A stretch of DNA of 64,000 bases from Brachynemurus nebulosus (Eukaryota > Arthropoda > Insecta > Neuroptera > Myrmeleontidae). Below the pieces are notes generated by a model. That model was not told the DNA's origin. It did no database searches and worked only from the letters and a program-made list of their open reading frames with translations. The translations under genes and the position numbers were made by a program. The stretch lies in assembly GCA_035578155.1 (NCBI GenBank), contig JAPWDM010000005.1, forward strand, positions 20,086,877 through 20,150,876, written 5' to 3'. Below are positions 22,665 through 33,923 of this stretch, piece by piece; positions within the stretch are counted from its first letter, which is position 1; each line of letters opens with the position of its first letter.

Positions 22665-22731
<67 letters not shown>
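22425..22731 (-). mobile_element. TA-core repeat family, copy C, interrupted in its (TA)n
   Basis: On the minus strand: (TA)n (about 22663-22731), then CTGTACGATAACTCTCGAAC, GAAACGTCCGATGCCTGAAA and a degenerate 3' part. The mariner at 22732 sits at the end of the TA tract; TA repeats continue beyond it at 23669. Confidence 0.65.
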
Positions 22732-22732
<1 letters not shown>

Positions 22733-23668
22733 GAGGTGTGTTCAAAAAGTAAGGTGACTTTATATTTTTATCAAAAACCTTTTATTTATTCATCAATATT
22801 CATGTTGTTCTCTTTAAAGCAATCCCCCTCAGATATAATACATTTGTGCCAACGCATTTTCTAATCCTCGAAGCACTTCTAATATGCACTTTTTGGTATA
22901 GGCTTGAGCTCTTTCGGCGATGCAGTTTTTATCTCCTTAATCGTTGCAAATCTCCATCCTTTCATAGGTCTCTTCAGTTTTGGGAACAGAAAAAAGTCTC
23001 AGCGGGCTTAATCCGGTGAATATGGTGGCTGAGGCATGATTGTGGTGTTGTTTTCGGCCAAAAAATCACGCACGAGGAACGATGAGTGAGCAAGTGCATC
23101 ATCGTGATGCAAAAGCCATGAATTGTTTTCCCACAATTCCGGACGTTTTTTTCGTATCGCTTCTCTCGAACGGTGCATGACTTCAAGTTAATACTCAGCA
23201 ACTTTCCTAATGGTTATTCGACGATTTCTCAGTACCATTTTCTTCACTTTTTCAACGTTTTCATCAGTTGTTGACGTGCTGGGGCGTCCAGAGCGAGGTT
23301 CGTCATTGACGTCTTCTCAGCCTTCTTGGAAGAGCTTGTAATACTTATAAACATTTGTTTTACTTAGAGTAGACTCACCGTATGCTACTGTTAACATTTC
23401 GAGTATTTTGGAGCACTTAATTCCATTTTTCACACAAAATTTGATGCAAATCCTTTGATACGTTTTTTTCGACAGCAGAAAATCGCCGAGCACACGATAC
23501 TTCTAACTTTCATGTCTCTCACAAACAAACAAATAATGCTATAGAGTTGAAACTGTGAACATATGTTCGGGACGAGTGTACTAATGCAACAAAATAAAAA
23601 AAATCGAAAAGCGAATGTACGTAGCCAGAGAAATTTGAAAAGTCACCTTACTTTTTGAACACACCTCG
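22732..23668 (-). mobile_element. mariner-family transposon, internally deleted
   Basis: 937 bp with ~30-bp inverted ends CGAGGTGTGTTCAAAAAGTA and its complement, flanked by the TA target (22730-22731, 23669-23670). It carries a decayed transposase on the minus strand. Insertion into a (TA)n tract fits the TA preference of mariner. Confidence 0.92.
22786..23513 (-). pseudogene. mariner transposase pseudogene
   Basis: Reading the minus strand across several frameshifts gives mariner landmarks: a CVKNG-type N-terminal helix-turn-helix region, a GRPSTS linker and VLRNRRITI, then HHDNALAHSS (second catalytic Asp block) and YSPDLAPADFFLFPKLK-like sequence (third catalytic Asp, DD34D style). The segment that should hold the first Asp (LTGDE-type block) is absent: sequence jumps from the helix-turn-helix linker to LLHHDNAL. 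At about 243 codons against a usual ~345, this is an internally deleted, frameshifted, inactive copy. Confidence 0.88.
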
Positions 23669-25139
23669 TATATATATTATATAGTCTAACCATGACACCT
23701 GCTGTAATAGCTCAATTTTCGTCCCACAATTTGGTAATAATAGATATCAAACCTATCTAATACCTGGGTTAAATTTAAATACACTTAAATTTGGCCAAAC
23801 CGACTGTTTGTTAACAGAATTGTTGTATCGAGTCCTAATTGTGCGAGCCCTACTCGCTCTTACCCGATGTTATTTCATCAGTATTTTGTACCTAATTCCA
23901 AATCGTTAGAAAACGAGTTTTTTTTTTCAAATTTCGTTTCAAAGTACAATTTGTGCTTGCAGAAAACACTTTAATTTTTATTTAACTTACAGGCGTTCGA
24001 GCAAAACCAATTTTCAATAAGCTTCAAAAACAATATTTAACAAATACTTCAAAAATTTCTTACTCTAATTGGCAAAACTCATTTATAAAGTTCCCGAAAA
24101 TGTTGAATTAAATGATAATTAAATTATCCGCTTAAAGCAATATTACCAAGACGCACAGAGATGGGTTCGGTGGTAGCATAAGACAAAATAAACGAGAAAC
24201 GCAGAAATTTTCTCGTGCAAATAAAGCCATCCTAACTAATTCGTTTATTGTTAATATCTCTTACATAATACATTTCCATAAGTAGATTATTAAAAATAAA
24301 ATTCTTAATTAATTCCGAATAGAATATTGTTAGTTTTAAAACGTCCCTACTGTACCCTCGTGTACTCCAATTTACCCTACAACATTATTTAATTAATGAA
24401 ATTTAGTTGAGTATTCCTAATGGAATATATAAACAGTTTAAATGTGTTTTAGAAGGGGAACTTTTACTGAAAAAGAGGATTTTACTCGGTTGTTCTTAAC
24501 CTTTTTTTATCAGTTAATCCAAGCCAGTTCAGTTGGATTGACCGTTTCAAACATATAACGAATATAATAATTAATTTTCGAATTTCAAATTTAATTTAAA
24601 ATTCATATTAATTATCCGTTTTCACTTTGTGATTCGCCATTGTATAAAATAAATAATAGATGAAGCACAAAACCAAACAATTGAGGTTTTAATTAAACCT
24701 GTGTATGTATGTATACCATTTATTTCGAAGTTTTCGAGATTCGAGTCGAAAATATATATATAAATAACGAAAAAAAAAAAAGATTAAATTAAAATCCCTC
24801 ATGTAAATGAATAATATCTACATATTAATTTCGTTTTATATTTAATTATCTATGGATATGTATTTTTTGAATGTTTGTATTATAGAGATGTAACGAATAT
24901 TTATGTCCGCATTCGCATTCGCTCTTGTTCAGACATTCGTATTCATATTTACATTCGCAAAAAAGTGCGAATTTTTTTATTATAAAACCGGAGAGAAATT
25001 GGCACCGGAAATTGGAAAATGTTTTTATTATTTATCTGGCTAAATTGCTCCATTGAGAGCAGTAATTGTTTGACCAGAAACTCAATTATTTAATTAATTA
25101 TTTAAAAACAAAAGAAATTTTTTCAGTATTTAAATCATC
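23669..25139. other. AT-rich DNA with a repeat-like segment at 23690-23880
   Basis: GTGCGAGCCCTACTCGCTCT near 23847 resembles the terminal part of the insect repeat at 51715-52190. A block of ATTCGC words lies at 24907-24950 after TAGAGATGTAACGAAT. No gene seen. Confidence 0.35.
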
Positions 25140-25492
25140 AAAAATCATGTCATGCATAAGTTATTGCATCCTTTAATTTTGTTAAAGATGTATTTTTCAA
25201 AATTTTCATAATATTATAAAATTGAAATAAAATGTTTCTACGTGTAAATTAATGTTTTATCTTGTTTATAGAAACAACTTCTAAGGAAATTTCTAAGTTT
25301 TGAGCGTTTTGAATGATGTTTTTTCGATGAAACCTTTTTTATGCGGTTTCGACCAACCGCACAAAAAAAGTTTTTTGTACAATCTGGATTGAACTATACT
25401 TTTTATAGCTATTTATGATGTTTTTGAATATATTTTTTTGTGCGATTTTTTTTATGCTGTCTCTATCCACCGCACAAAAAAGAGTTCAGCTG
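25140..25492 (-). mobile_element. pogo/Tc1-type MITE, truncated copy
   Basis: Reverse complement of 57863-58230. It shares the GATCCAGATTGTAAAAAGAA region, CATAAATAGCTATAAA and the terminal CAGCTGAAC-type end with TA (25493-25494). The far end is missing. Confidence 0.65.
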
Positions 25493-25515
25493 TATAAGTA
25501 CATATCTAATGAATA

Positions 25516-26791
25516 TAGACCGGATGAAATAATTTTTCACAGGACCGGCTTAACGATTTCAGTGTAATACTGTTAGACTGTTTGTATTTATGTATGAGTT
25601 TGCTACAACAGAAACAACAGAATCCTGAAAATTTATTGAAATTCAACATAGAGAAGCGAAAACTTTTTAGAAAAATTTTATTATGTGAGATTTATATCAA
25701 AAATAAAAAGGGGCCCCAAATTTTATTGAATTAAAGTTTTGCAATATTTATTTGTCTAACTAGCTCGCAAGTATATATAAAACAAAATTTATTGTCTTCT
25801 TGTCACCGGCGGCTGTCTTTCAGTATCAATTGATAAACAAATTCCTTATCTCTTTTTAACTTTTTAAAATTTAATATATGTACCTTGTTTACAATTTTTT
25901 AAAATTTTTAGTTTTCTGCACAGGTACATACATATGCAGTGTACATCAAGCAATATTTAATCTAGCTGTCCATTTCATTCAAAACGTATAAACAAAACAT
26001 CATTTTGATGAGGATGACATCGTATATATGATTGTATGTATTAACCACAGATACTATTGTCTATTGATATTAGAATATTTATATGGACCATTCAATAGAT
26101 TTTTAAATTTTTAAAGTTTTTTAGATATTTTTTTGAAGCAAAATCGTTATATTGGTACACCTTTTATAATCTATACAAACACAGAACACCTACAAACTAT
26201 CGATGGTAATGAATATTTTTTAATTTTTATGTGATTTTTGTTGTAATTTGAGAGTATTTATTAATAAATGTTCAAAAAATGTTTATACCAACAAATATAA
26301 CTTCAGTTAATCTAGAAAAATTTTAAATCCCATCTTGATTAACCATCCATATTCGTCAACACTAGTCACTTTTTATTTTCATATAGATTGTGTATATGTA
26401 TAAGTTTATTCCCTCTATTTATTCAATGCTCAAAAGTATATATAAAAAAAATATTTGTTAGCAAAAATGAAATAAATACCTACATAATATTTTATTAGAT
26501 AACACACTAATTATTAAGCTTACATCTTTTTTTCTTAATATGTATACTTTTATTTGTGTATAGTTTGTTGGCAAGATATACTAGTTTTGTATGAACATTT
26601 TTGAAGGAAAAATTAGTAATATTTTCTAAAACATATTACGTTAATTCGATTTAATTTAATCAGTTTATGTATGTATGTATGTAAAGGAACATTATTTGCT
26701 CTAGCAGACTCATACATAAATACAAGCAGTCTAACAGTATTACACTGAAATCGTTAAGCCGGTCCTGTGAAAAATTATTTTATCCGGACTA
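25516..26791. mobile_element. DNA transposon-like element with ~90-bp terminal inverted repeats
   Basis: Left arm 25516-25606 and right arm 26699-26791 are near-perfect reverse complements, starting TAGACCGGATGAAATAAT / TAGTCCGGATAAAATAAT and including CACAGGACCGGCTTAACGAT. TA lies directly outside both ends. The ~1.1 kb interior is AT-rich with no recognisable transposase, so this is a non-autonomous element of unassigned superfamily. Confidence 0.75.
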
Positions 26792-29700
26792 TACTAATGA
26801 AAAATGTTAGAAATTATTTTTGCAAAAATAAATATTTTTCTTACACGGTGGTTGTTATTTATTTTAAATAACCGATGTAAAGCAGAGGTTTAGTGAATTG
26901 TTTACGGTGGAAGGGGAAAATATTAGATGAAAAGGAATTACATTACGCATGTTTGAAATAATTAATGAAGAGGATCACAAATTATACTATATCTATAACA
27001 AAATTTCATCATAACATCGCCTATAGGTTGGTTGTTTAGAAATGAGGCAAATTTTATGATAAATACCGGACTAGATGTTGACAAAACATACCGTAAAAAG
27101 GGTTGAATTTAAAATTTACATTCCATTTTCATAAACTTTCTTATGTATTAAACAGCAGTTCTTATTCACCTTTACCATTTTTAAAGTTCATTTTCTTTTT
27201 TCTTTAATTTGGCCGAAAAATCCTAAAATATATTCAATCACTATTCACCCCACGCTTGATAAATTAGTAAGTAAATTTAAAAAAATATATAAGAATACGA
27301 GATATTGAATTATTATGACATCCTTAAAAATTTAATCAGCCCTGGTACGTCAAATCTCTTCACTCCTCATCCGGGTCTGTTAGCCCCCTTTGCACCTTTG
27401 TATTGGCCCCATATGCGCATCTATTCACCCCCTACTGTCGTATCTCTTGGACCGAATTTAGACGTAGATTATTGATTTAGATAAACATATCAACTACTAG
27501 TAAAAAGTTAACATAAGGTTTATTTCTGCAGCAAATTCAAATCAATCAGCCAAATTTATAGTTTGTACGGGGGTATTAACTACGATAAACACAAGAAATT
27601 ATTATTTTTCTTCAATTCAGTGCGAAAATGGTATACTGTGTGAGTTTTTCGAAAGATGCCATTTTGATTACAGCCAAACCGTTGATTTAATCGAAAAATT
27701 GTTCAAATAAGAGTTGTAGATATCGCCGGGGGCAACCGATTGCTATAGTCAGGAGCTTTATAGCTCTTATGATTTTCGAGCTATAATACAAACTTATAGA
27801 TTTTTAAATGAGACTATATATTAATTTTTCGATAAAACTGATCTTATGCATTAATTAACAACATAAATGAGCAAAAAAAATTTTTTACCCAAGTTTAATG
27901 TTGTAATTTTTCTTTAATTTATCAATTAGACGGTAAAAATATGCATATATACTTGAGGCTACTTCAACCGATAGTGTTTTGCTTGGTTACATTTCCATTA
28001 CATCCAAGAAAAGAACCGTTTCCAGTACCATTTCTATCATAAAAATTTGGTTATAATAGAAATGGCAACTCTTAAAAAACTCACATGGTATACACACCGT
28101 TTCCCGGAATGTCGAAATTTTCGATGAGGACATAAGTGCAGTTGTCGTACACAAAAAAACCCTGTTGTACAATTTCATTCACAACATCCATGTTTGTTTC
28201 TGAATCACCCTGTATGCATATATCATACATGAAAAGTAATTTAATATTTCTTTGTCAAACAAACGAAAATTTTATTTAAATTTTCATTTCCACAGCAATT
28301 AAAAGGAACACAGATATCAAACATGGTATTTCCCACCATATGTCTATCTCTCTCTGTGACATGATATACAGTGTTTAAATATACTTACTGTTTCTGTTGA
28401 AAATGTAGAAACTATAGTTAACAAAATAAATTAAACCACCGTTCATCCCGCTACTCTTTTAATTCGGGCTTTTCGGGATTTTCCGAGGGACGAACATGCT
28501 GTATATTGTGACAGAGGGTCACGTCATAAACAAATAATGTATATTACATCACCCACGACAAGGGTTCGGATGAAGGGGTTAAACCACCGGAATCATAAAA
28601 AACTACCGGCCACATAAACATACAAACAATTTTCATAAACACAAACTTTTTACTTTCGGAAATCCTACTATAAAGTTTATTTTTTAATTTTGTTGTTTTT
28701 ATGGGGGAACGGAGTGTTTTCGTCGAAAAGTATCATCATCAGACAAAGTTAGATATTGATTTATTTCAGGGGATAGAATTTGCCAATGGTGTTTAGCCGG
28801 GAAAGATCAATACTCTCAAGTGTAAGGTCGGTAACCTTATGATCGGAATGTCATATATCATTCGTTTGTGTTACAGTGTGTCTTCCGAAAACTCGAAAGT
28901 TGCTGCTGAAGGCTACTATGTAAAGTTTCCCCGATGGAATTAAAGTTTAATGCTGAAAATATATATGTAATTACTAAAATTTGGTACCGGTCACCAAATA
29001 ATAAAAATATAATACCGACCTAATACTTAAGGTGTAAAATTTTGAGTTAACTTTTCACAAAGGTCACTTACCACTAACCCTCTCGATGAGATGTAGTTTT
29101 CTTTTCTAATAAGGACAAAAAGCATTAAATTAAAATATCTTTTTTATTTTAAAACATGAAAATCAAAACATTTTTTTATAGCTTACAATTAGCGAAACAC
29201 TTCCTCTTTAGTTTGAAAATTTAACTGTGAAATGCAGCACAATTCTACAGTATCTTTGTGTATTTTCTGATAATGTATGTGTATGCTCTCTCGACTATGT
29301 TCTAGACGTTCTCTATTTCATCTGATGTTCAAACAGTGCAATTTTTTACGGTTGTCAACGTATAAACTCTATAAATTGGATCAGAAACTTGTAGACTTTA
29401 AATAAACATTTTTAAAATTCCTAAGAAACATCTAGACATCTATTCAATTCGACATCTATTCATTTCGACATCTATTCAGTTACGCTCATGTAGACATTGT
29501 AATTGAAGAGTTATTTATAATAATTTAAAAATTAACATTCGAAATAACTGTTAATTATTTCACAATTTAACGCATATTCATTAATTCATTGAAAGTTATT
29601 TATATATTTTTATTATTTTATACAATAAAATGTATCTATATAAATTTTAAATGATGCCAAATAAAGTATATCCAGATACCATATGCCTATTTTTTATGTG

Positions 29701-30519
29701 CATCTTTTCTTTCTTGTTTTCTTGTTACAAGATGCGTATAACTTATATCTACATACTTACATCATTTACTTTAATAAAGTAACGCCTAACTGTTTTGTGC
29801 TGTGTATCTTATGGAAAGCATCATCGGCCATAGTTTTCATAATAAAATTTTCAATTGTTACTTTTACTGTTATAATTTACACAATTGTAACATCAATGGT
29901 GCATTCACACCAAACAAAAATTGTTTTAATCGTCCCATTTTTCATGAAACCAACTATATCTACTTAACTAAAATATACTCCATTTCAAAAGTGATTGTTT
30001 TGTTTTACATAAATGTACCAGTGCAGTGTAGATATGATACATTTTGCAGCAATGTCTCTGTCGCATATTTAGCCGATTATTTATATATATAGGTACCACA
30101 CATACATTAATAAATTAAATGTTTCATATTCCAAATCATACCACCCAACTATACTGATAGGTACTACCAAACTGGTTACTGAAATATTCTCTATCTGTTT
30201 GGTACGATTAAGTTTTAATTACGACTTGTATATACACCGACAATTTTCAAAATAATTTATATAATCTGTACCAACTTGACGTAACACGTTTCCAAGTATA
30301 ATCAAAAGTGAATTTATGTAATGTATGTATGTTTAATGGATTGTGAGAAAACCAGGACATAATACCACCCTTCCCCCTCCCCCTCCGTACGTCCGACCAT
30401 TACACCACACGTTCCTCTTCCCATCGCTTGCGACATTTATCTGTAGTGTATGTAGTGGATGCAGTCTATTTAGTAACTGAACCGCTTTTGTGAAAAGAGT
30501 GATATAAATTGCATTTGAA
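26792..30519. other. AT-rich intergenic DNA; 17-bp triplet repeat at 29435-29480
   Basis: GACATCTATTCAATTC is repeated three times in tandem at 29435-29480. No coding exon, RNA gene or transposon ends recognised in the remaining 3.7 kb. A C-rich stretch lies at 30367-30390. Confidence 0.4.
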
Positions 30520-30844
30520 GGGTAAGTGCGGGAGAGATGCCGCAGTAGCCATAGTTCGTTCGTTGATTGATAGATAGCGCTATTAATGGATTATATGTTT
30601 AAAATAAGTTACTCATTTAAGTTGTATATGGTAACATTTATGATTAGTCCATCAGTTTAGTAATTATCCAAATTTTTATTATTGAAAAGTAAGTTTTTTA
30701 ACATAATTTAATCAACGTAGTTTTAATTGGGATTTTAAGAGTTTAATGATTTCGTTTTAACCAATTACCCAATGATTTAGGAACCGGATATTCAGGACCC
30801 CAATAATTAGAGTTGAATTCCAGAAAAACAATTTATTTTTTCAT

Positions 30845-30891
30845 TAGTCAAATGTACATTTCGGAACATATGTCCCTTCTTCAGTGACCTA
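30845..30891 (-). ncRNA. hammerhead-ribozyme-like motif, left arm
   Basis: Exact mirror of the motif at 31266-31312, on the minus strand. Confidence 0.5.
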
Positions 30892-31265
30892 TTTAACAAT
30901 TAAAAATAAGTAAGTTACAATTGTGTTAGGTGTTTTGTAAAAAGAAAAAAAGATTGACAATGTATTTTTCTTTTAGTCTAATACATACATGTTATGAACA
31001 TTGCATAAAGAATAAACATTTTATTTGAAATCTTAAAGGAAAGAATTTATTTAATTTCACAAAATTAACTATGGAAAATTTTCCATAGTTAATTTTGTGA
31101 AATTAAATAAATTCTTTCCTTTAAGATTTCAAATAAAATGTTTATTCTTTATGCAATGTTCATAACATGTATGTATTAGACTAAAAGAAAAATACATTGT
31201 CAATCTTTTTTTCTTTTTACAAAACACCTAACACAATTGTAACTTACTTATTTTTAATTGTTAAA

Positions 31266-31312
31266 TAGGTCACTGAAGAAGGGACATATGTTCCGAAATG
31301 TACATTTGACTA
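31266..31312 (+). ncRNA. hammerhead-ribozyme-like motif, right arm
   Basis: Reads stem I GGUCA, core CUGAAGA (fits CUGANGA), one extra A, stem II GGGAC-AUAU-GUUCC, core GAA, a very short stem III AUG-UA-CAU, cleavage-site U, then UGACU which pairs back to GGUCA with one G-U. The order and all conserved core bases match a type I hammerhead with the minimal stem III typical of retroelement hammerheads. The extra A between core and stem II is the one departure and may reduce activity. Confidence 0.5.
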
Positions 31313-31734
31313 ATGAAAAAATAAATTGTTTTTCTGGAATTCAACTCTAATTATTGGGGTCCTGAATATCCGGTTCCTAAATCATTGGGTAATTGGTTAA
31401 AACGAAATCATTAAATTTTTAACATAATATTTTATCAAGCATTTAATTCATTAGAATTTAAGAATGTATATTTCATTGTTTTAATGAAAATGAGTTTTGT
31501 TATTAATTTAGGTATATTTTAAAAGTACTGTATAAAATTTTACGTTAGAATTCCGCACTATGCTTGCTATAGCAACATGCGGCATCTATCCCAACAAAAA
31601 GGAGAGATGCCGCATTTAAAGTTGGTATAGATGCCGCATCATATTACATGTTCAAAACATTGACTTATACCTTAATTATAATCATAGACTTATACCTTAA
31701 TGGATCAGAAAGAGCTCTCATATTAGTGAAGATA

Positions 31735-31880
31735 ACAAAAATAATGATGATTGCCTGTGTATTGAATGTTTTGAAAAATACTCAGAAACAAAAAAAAATT
31801 TGACTGGTTAAGATGTATAAAGTGCCAAAAATGGTTACATAATTATGGCATGCATCATGTATGGAGATGTGTGTAAAATG
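31735..31880 (+). pseudogene. pogo-like transposase C-terminal zinc knuckle, remnant
   Basis: In shifting frames reads NDDCLCIECFEKYS and DWLRCIKCQKWLHN. This is the CxxC...CxxC...H/C pattern of the PHD-like tail found on many insect pogo-type transposases. A two-base change relative to the 50.1-kb copy breaks the last ligands. Confidence 0.6.
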
Positions 31881-32144
31881 CAAAATTTTTAATATGAACT
31901 ATGCGGCGTCCCTCTTTCCTTGATGCGGCATCTCTCCCATAGGTGTGGGAGAGACGCCGCTTTGCAGGCTCTACAAAAATGTTAATTATGAATCCTTTAT
32001 GACTCAAAATTTAAATTTATTTATAAATAATTTTAAATAACAATGTTTACATTTATTGTGTACTAAATTTCAAATCAATTAAATGCATACTTTAAGATTT
32101 ATCAAGTGTTTTCAAAATGTGCGGCATCTCTCCCGCATTCACCC

Positions 32145-32762
32145 TATTATGTGATCTTTTGTCTTTATCTAGTATGTACTCTAAAAGTAAGTATGTTATT
32201 GATAATATAATTTTCTTTTTAACGATGTTGCATTCTCTTAGAGTGATTGAATGAAAAAGATAACACATGTGGGATTATGTCAAGTTTCTTTAATGCTGAT
32301 AGATGTTTTATGTGGAGTAATTGATTTCAAGTATATTGCTATTAAAATTTCAGTGTATATCAAAATTGAAAATTGATTTAGCATTTTCTTTGAACAATTT
32401 TGTCGCATGTACAGGAGTACCTTCAATTTTCCGATCTTGAAACGTCAACATTATTTATTAGGACAGCACATAACGTCTTTTTATGCGGTGGGTTTTTAAA
32501 AAAATTTCCATCAAAGTACCTAATTTGAGCATTAATTTGCGGTAAAGTTAGTTGTTGACTGTTTTAGGCATTTTATCATCATATTACATAAATACTTGTA
32601 TAAGCTACTGCCTCAATCAGCGCTTCGTTACGTGTATTTGTAATGCAATTTTCACAACAGTATAAAGCTAAAATTAAATACTTAAAAATGTTCACATACA
32701 ATTAATTATTTATCTTGTTTAGAAAAGCAATTTCTAGGGAACAAGATTTCTAGTTTAAGTTA
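32145..32762. other. AT-rich DNA between two pogo-like elements
   Basis: No supported feature; 32650-32755 resembles part of the 57.9-58.2 kb MITE weakly. Confidence 0.35.
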
Positions 32763-33923
32763 GGGGAGAACGGGTACGAATGTAACACGGTACAATTGTA
32801 ACATCTCATTTAATTACATACGCAAGAAGTTTACATTATCAACACAATCAAAAATAGTTCCACAAAGTGACAACAGAGTATCCCTGTAAATTAAATAAAG
32901 TTGTGTTAAGTGTTGTGAAAGATATTACAAATTCTTTATTTTTTTAATGCGTAAGTAAAATTTGTCATTTTATATTATTTTTGGTATCACAGGAACAGCT
33001 TTTATTTCAAGTATTACTGTGACATTTTATGAATAAAGTATACATTTGGCTATTGAATTGTTTCAATTTTTTGAGGTTATCTAATAGTATAGTTACAAAA
33101 ACCGTTAAAATCTGACGCGCCGATGCAGTGGTACAAATGAACAAACACAATGGGTACAATTGTAACACATTACAATAGTGCCCTTTGTTGTGAATATTTA
33201 AATGTAGGTAGTTTAAGAATATTTTTTTACAGGAAATGTCGCGACGAAAGGTAAGAACTACGAACCGGGGACCTTCAGAAGAAATATTGAAAAGAGCTGC
33301 AGCCTTAGTTCTGAAAGAAAATCGCCAACAAAGAGACGTTGCCATGCTTATGTTACGTTAAATCGCTATTGTAAAAAGATTAAGGAAGAGCAAAAGTTTT
33401 TCAAATACTATTTCTGGATCACAGTGGATACTGCTGCCAATGTAAAAAGTGGGCACATGAAAACTGTGCCTATAATTTAGAAGAAATGTTTTTCTTTTGC
33501 CTCCATTGTGATGATAAGTATAGTAACATAATTTGATAATAGTAATTTTGTAGGTAAATATAAGTACAAGAGTATAATTGTACATTTAAGTACAATTTAT
33601 TTTGTTACCTTTTGTTGTTACACAGTGTAAATTTCTATATTTATTAAATCTAATCATTAAACATACGATTCAAAATTGTGTTACATTTGACCCCAATACC
33701 TGTTACAACTGTACCACTAAAGGGTACATATGTAACAAGACGCATATCTTATTAAAATAATTTTTTTAATGTATTTATTACGATACAATTTGAAAAAAAT
33801 CTACGGTAATATTTAGCTAACATACGCAGTATTGATATAAAAAATTATCACCGGAAAATACGGCTTACTAATTTCAGGAATCAAAAAAGTACAAAAATTG
33901 TTACAATTGTACCCGTTCTCCCC
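32763..33923 (+). mobile_element. pogo-like element with TA TSD and ATTGTAACA sub-terminal repeats
   Basis: Ends GGGGAGAACGGGTACGAATG and (complement) GGGGAGAACGGGTACAATTG, each flanked by TA (32761-32762, 33924-33925). The word (A)CAATTGTAACA is scattered through both halves. The interior keeps the two ends of a pogo-type transposase gene but not its catalytic core. Confidence 0.85.
33236..33536 (+). pseudogene. pogo-type transposase remnant: psq HTH plus PHD-like tail
   Basis: Starts MSRRKVRTTNRGPSEEILKR then AAALVLKENRQQRDVA (psq/CENP-B-type DNA-binding helix). A one-base frame change continues as HAYVTLNRYCKKIK, the expected end of the same domain. After about 40 bases another frame reads CCQCKKWAHENCAYNLEEMF then FFCLHCDD and ends at 33536: the PHD-like zinc-binding tail of insect pogo transposases. 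The DDE catalytic region (normally 200-300 residues) is entirely missing. A splice-acceptor-like TTTTTTTACAG precedes the ATG. Confidence 0.8.

Larger units (their letters stand above)
30707..31415. mobile_element. palindromic insertion, Penelope-like or retrozyme-like, with ~13-bp TSD
   Basis: Absent from the empty site at 49.6-50.5 kb, so its limits are clear. TTTTTAACATAAT occurs on both sides (ending at 30706 and starting at about 31416). It consists of ~35 bp of unique sequence then a perfect palindrome of two 337-bp arms centred between 31078 and 31079 with no spacer. Each arm contains a hammerhead-like core. Inverted terminal copies and hammerhead motifs are known from Penelope-like elements; no reverse transcriptase is present. 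Confidence 0.7.
30520..32144 (+). mobile_element. pogo-like element, copy 1, split by a palindromic insertion
   Basis: Left end GGGTAAGTGCGGGAGAGATG then CCGC; right end GCGGCATCTCTCCCGCATTC then ACCC, followed by TA. Matches the copy at 49591-50526 throughout except for the extra 30707-31415. GCGGCATCTCTCCC words recur inside. It retains a fragment of transposase C-terminal zinc-knuckle sequence. Confidence 0.8.

Noticed and set aside
24886..24970. TAGAGATGTAACGAAT start followed by ATTCGC words, hAT-like end
   Set aside because: No matching inverted end or TSD found within several kb; could not be delimited.
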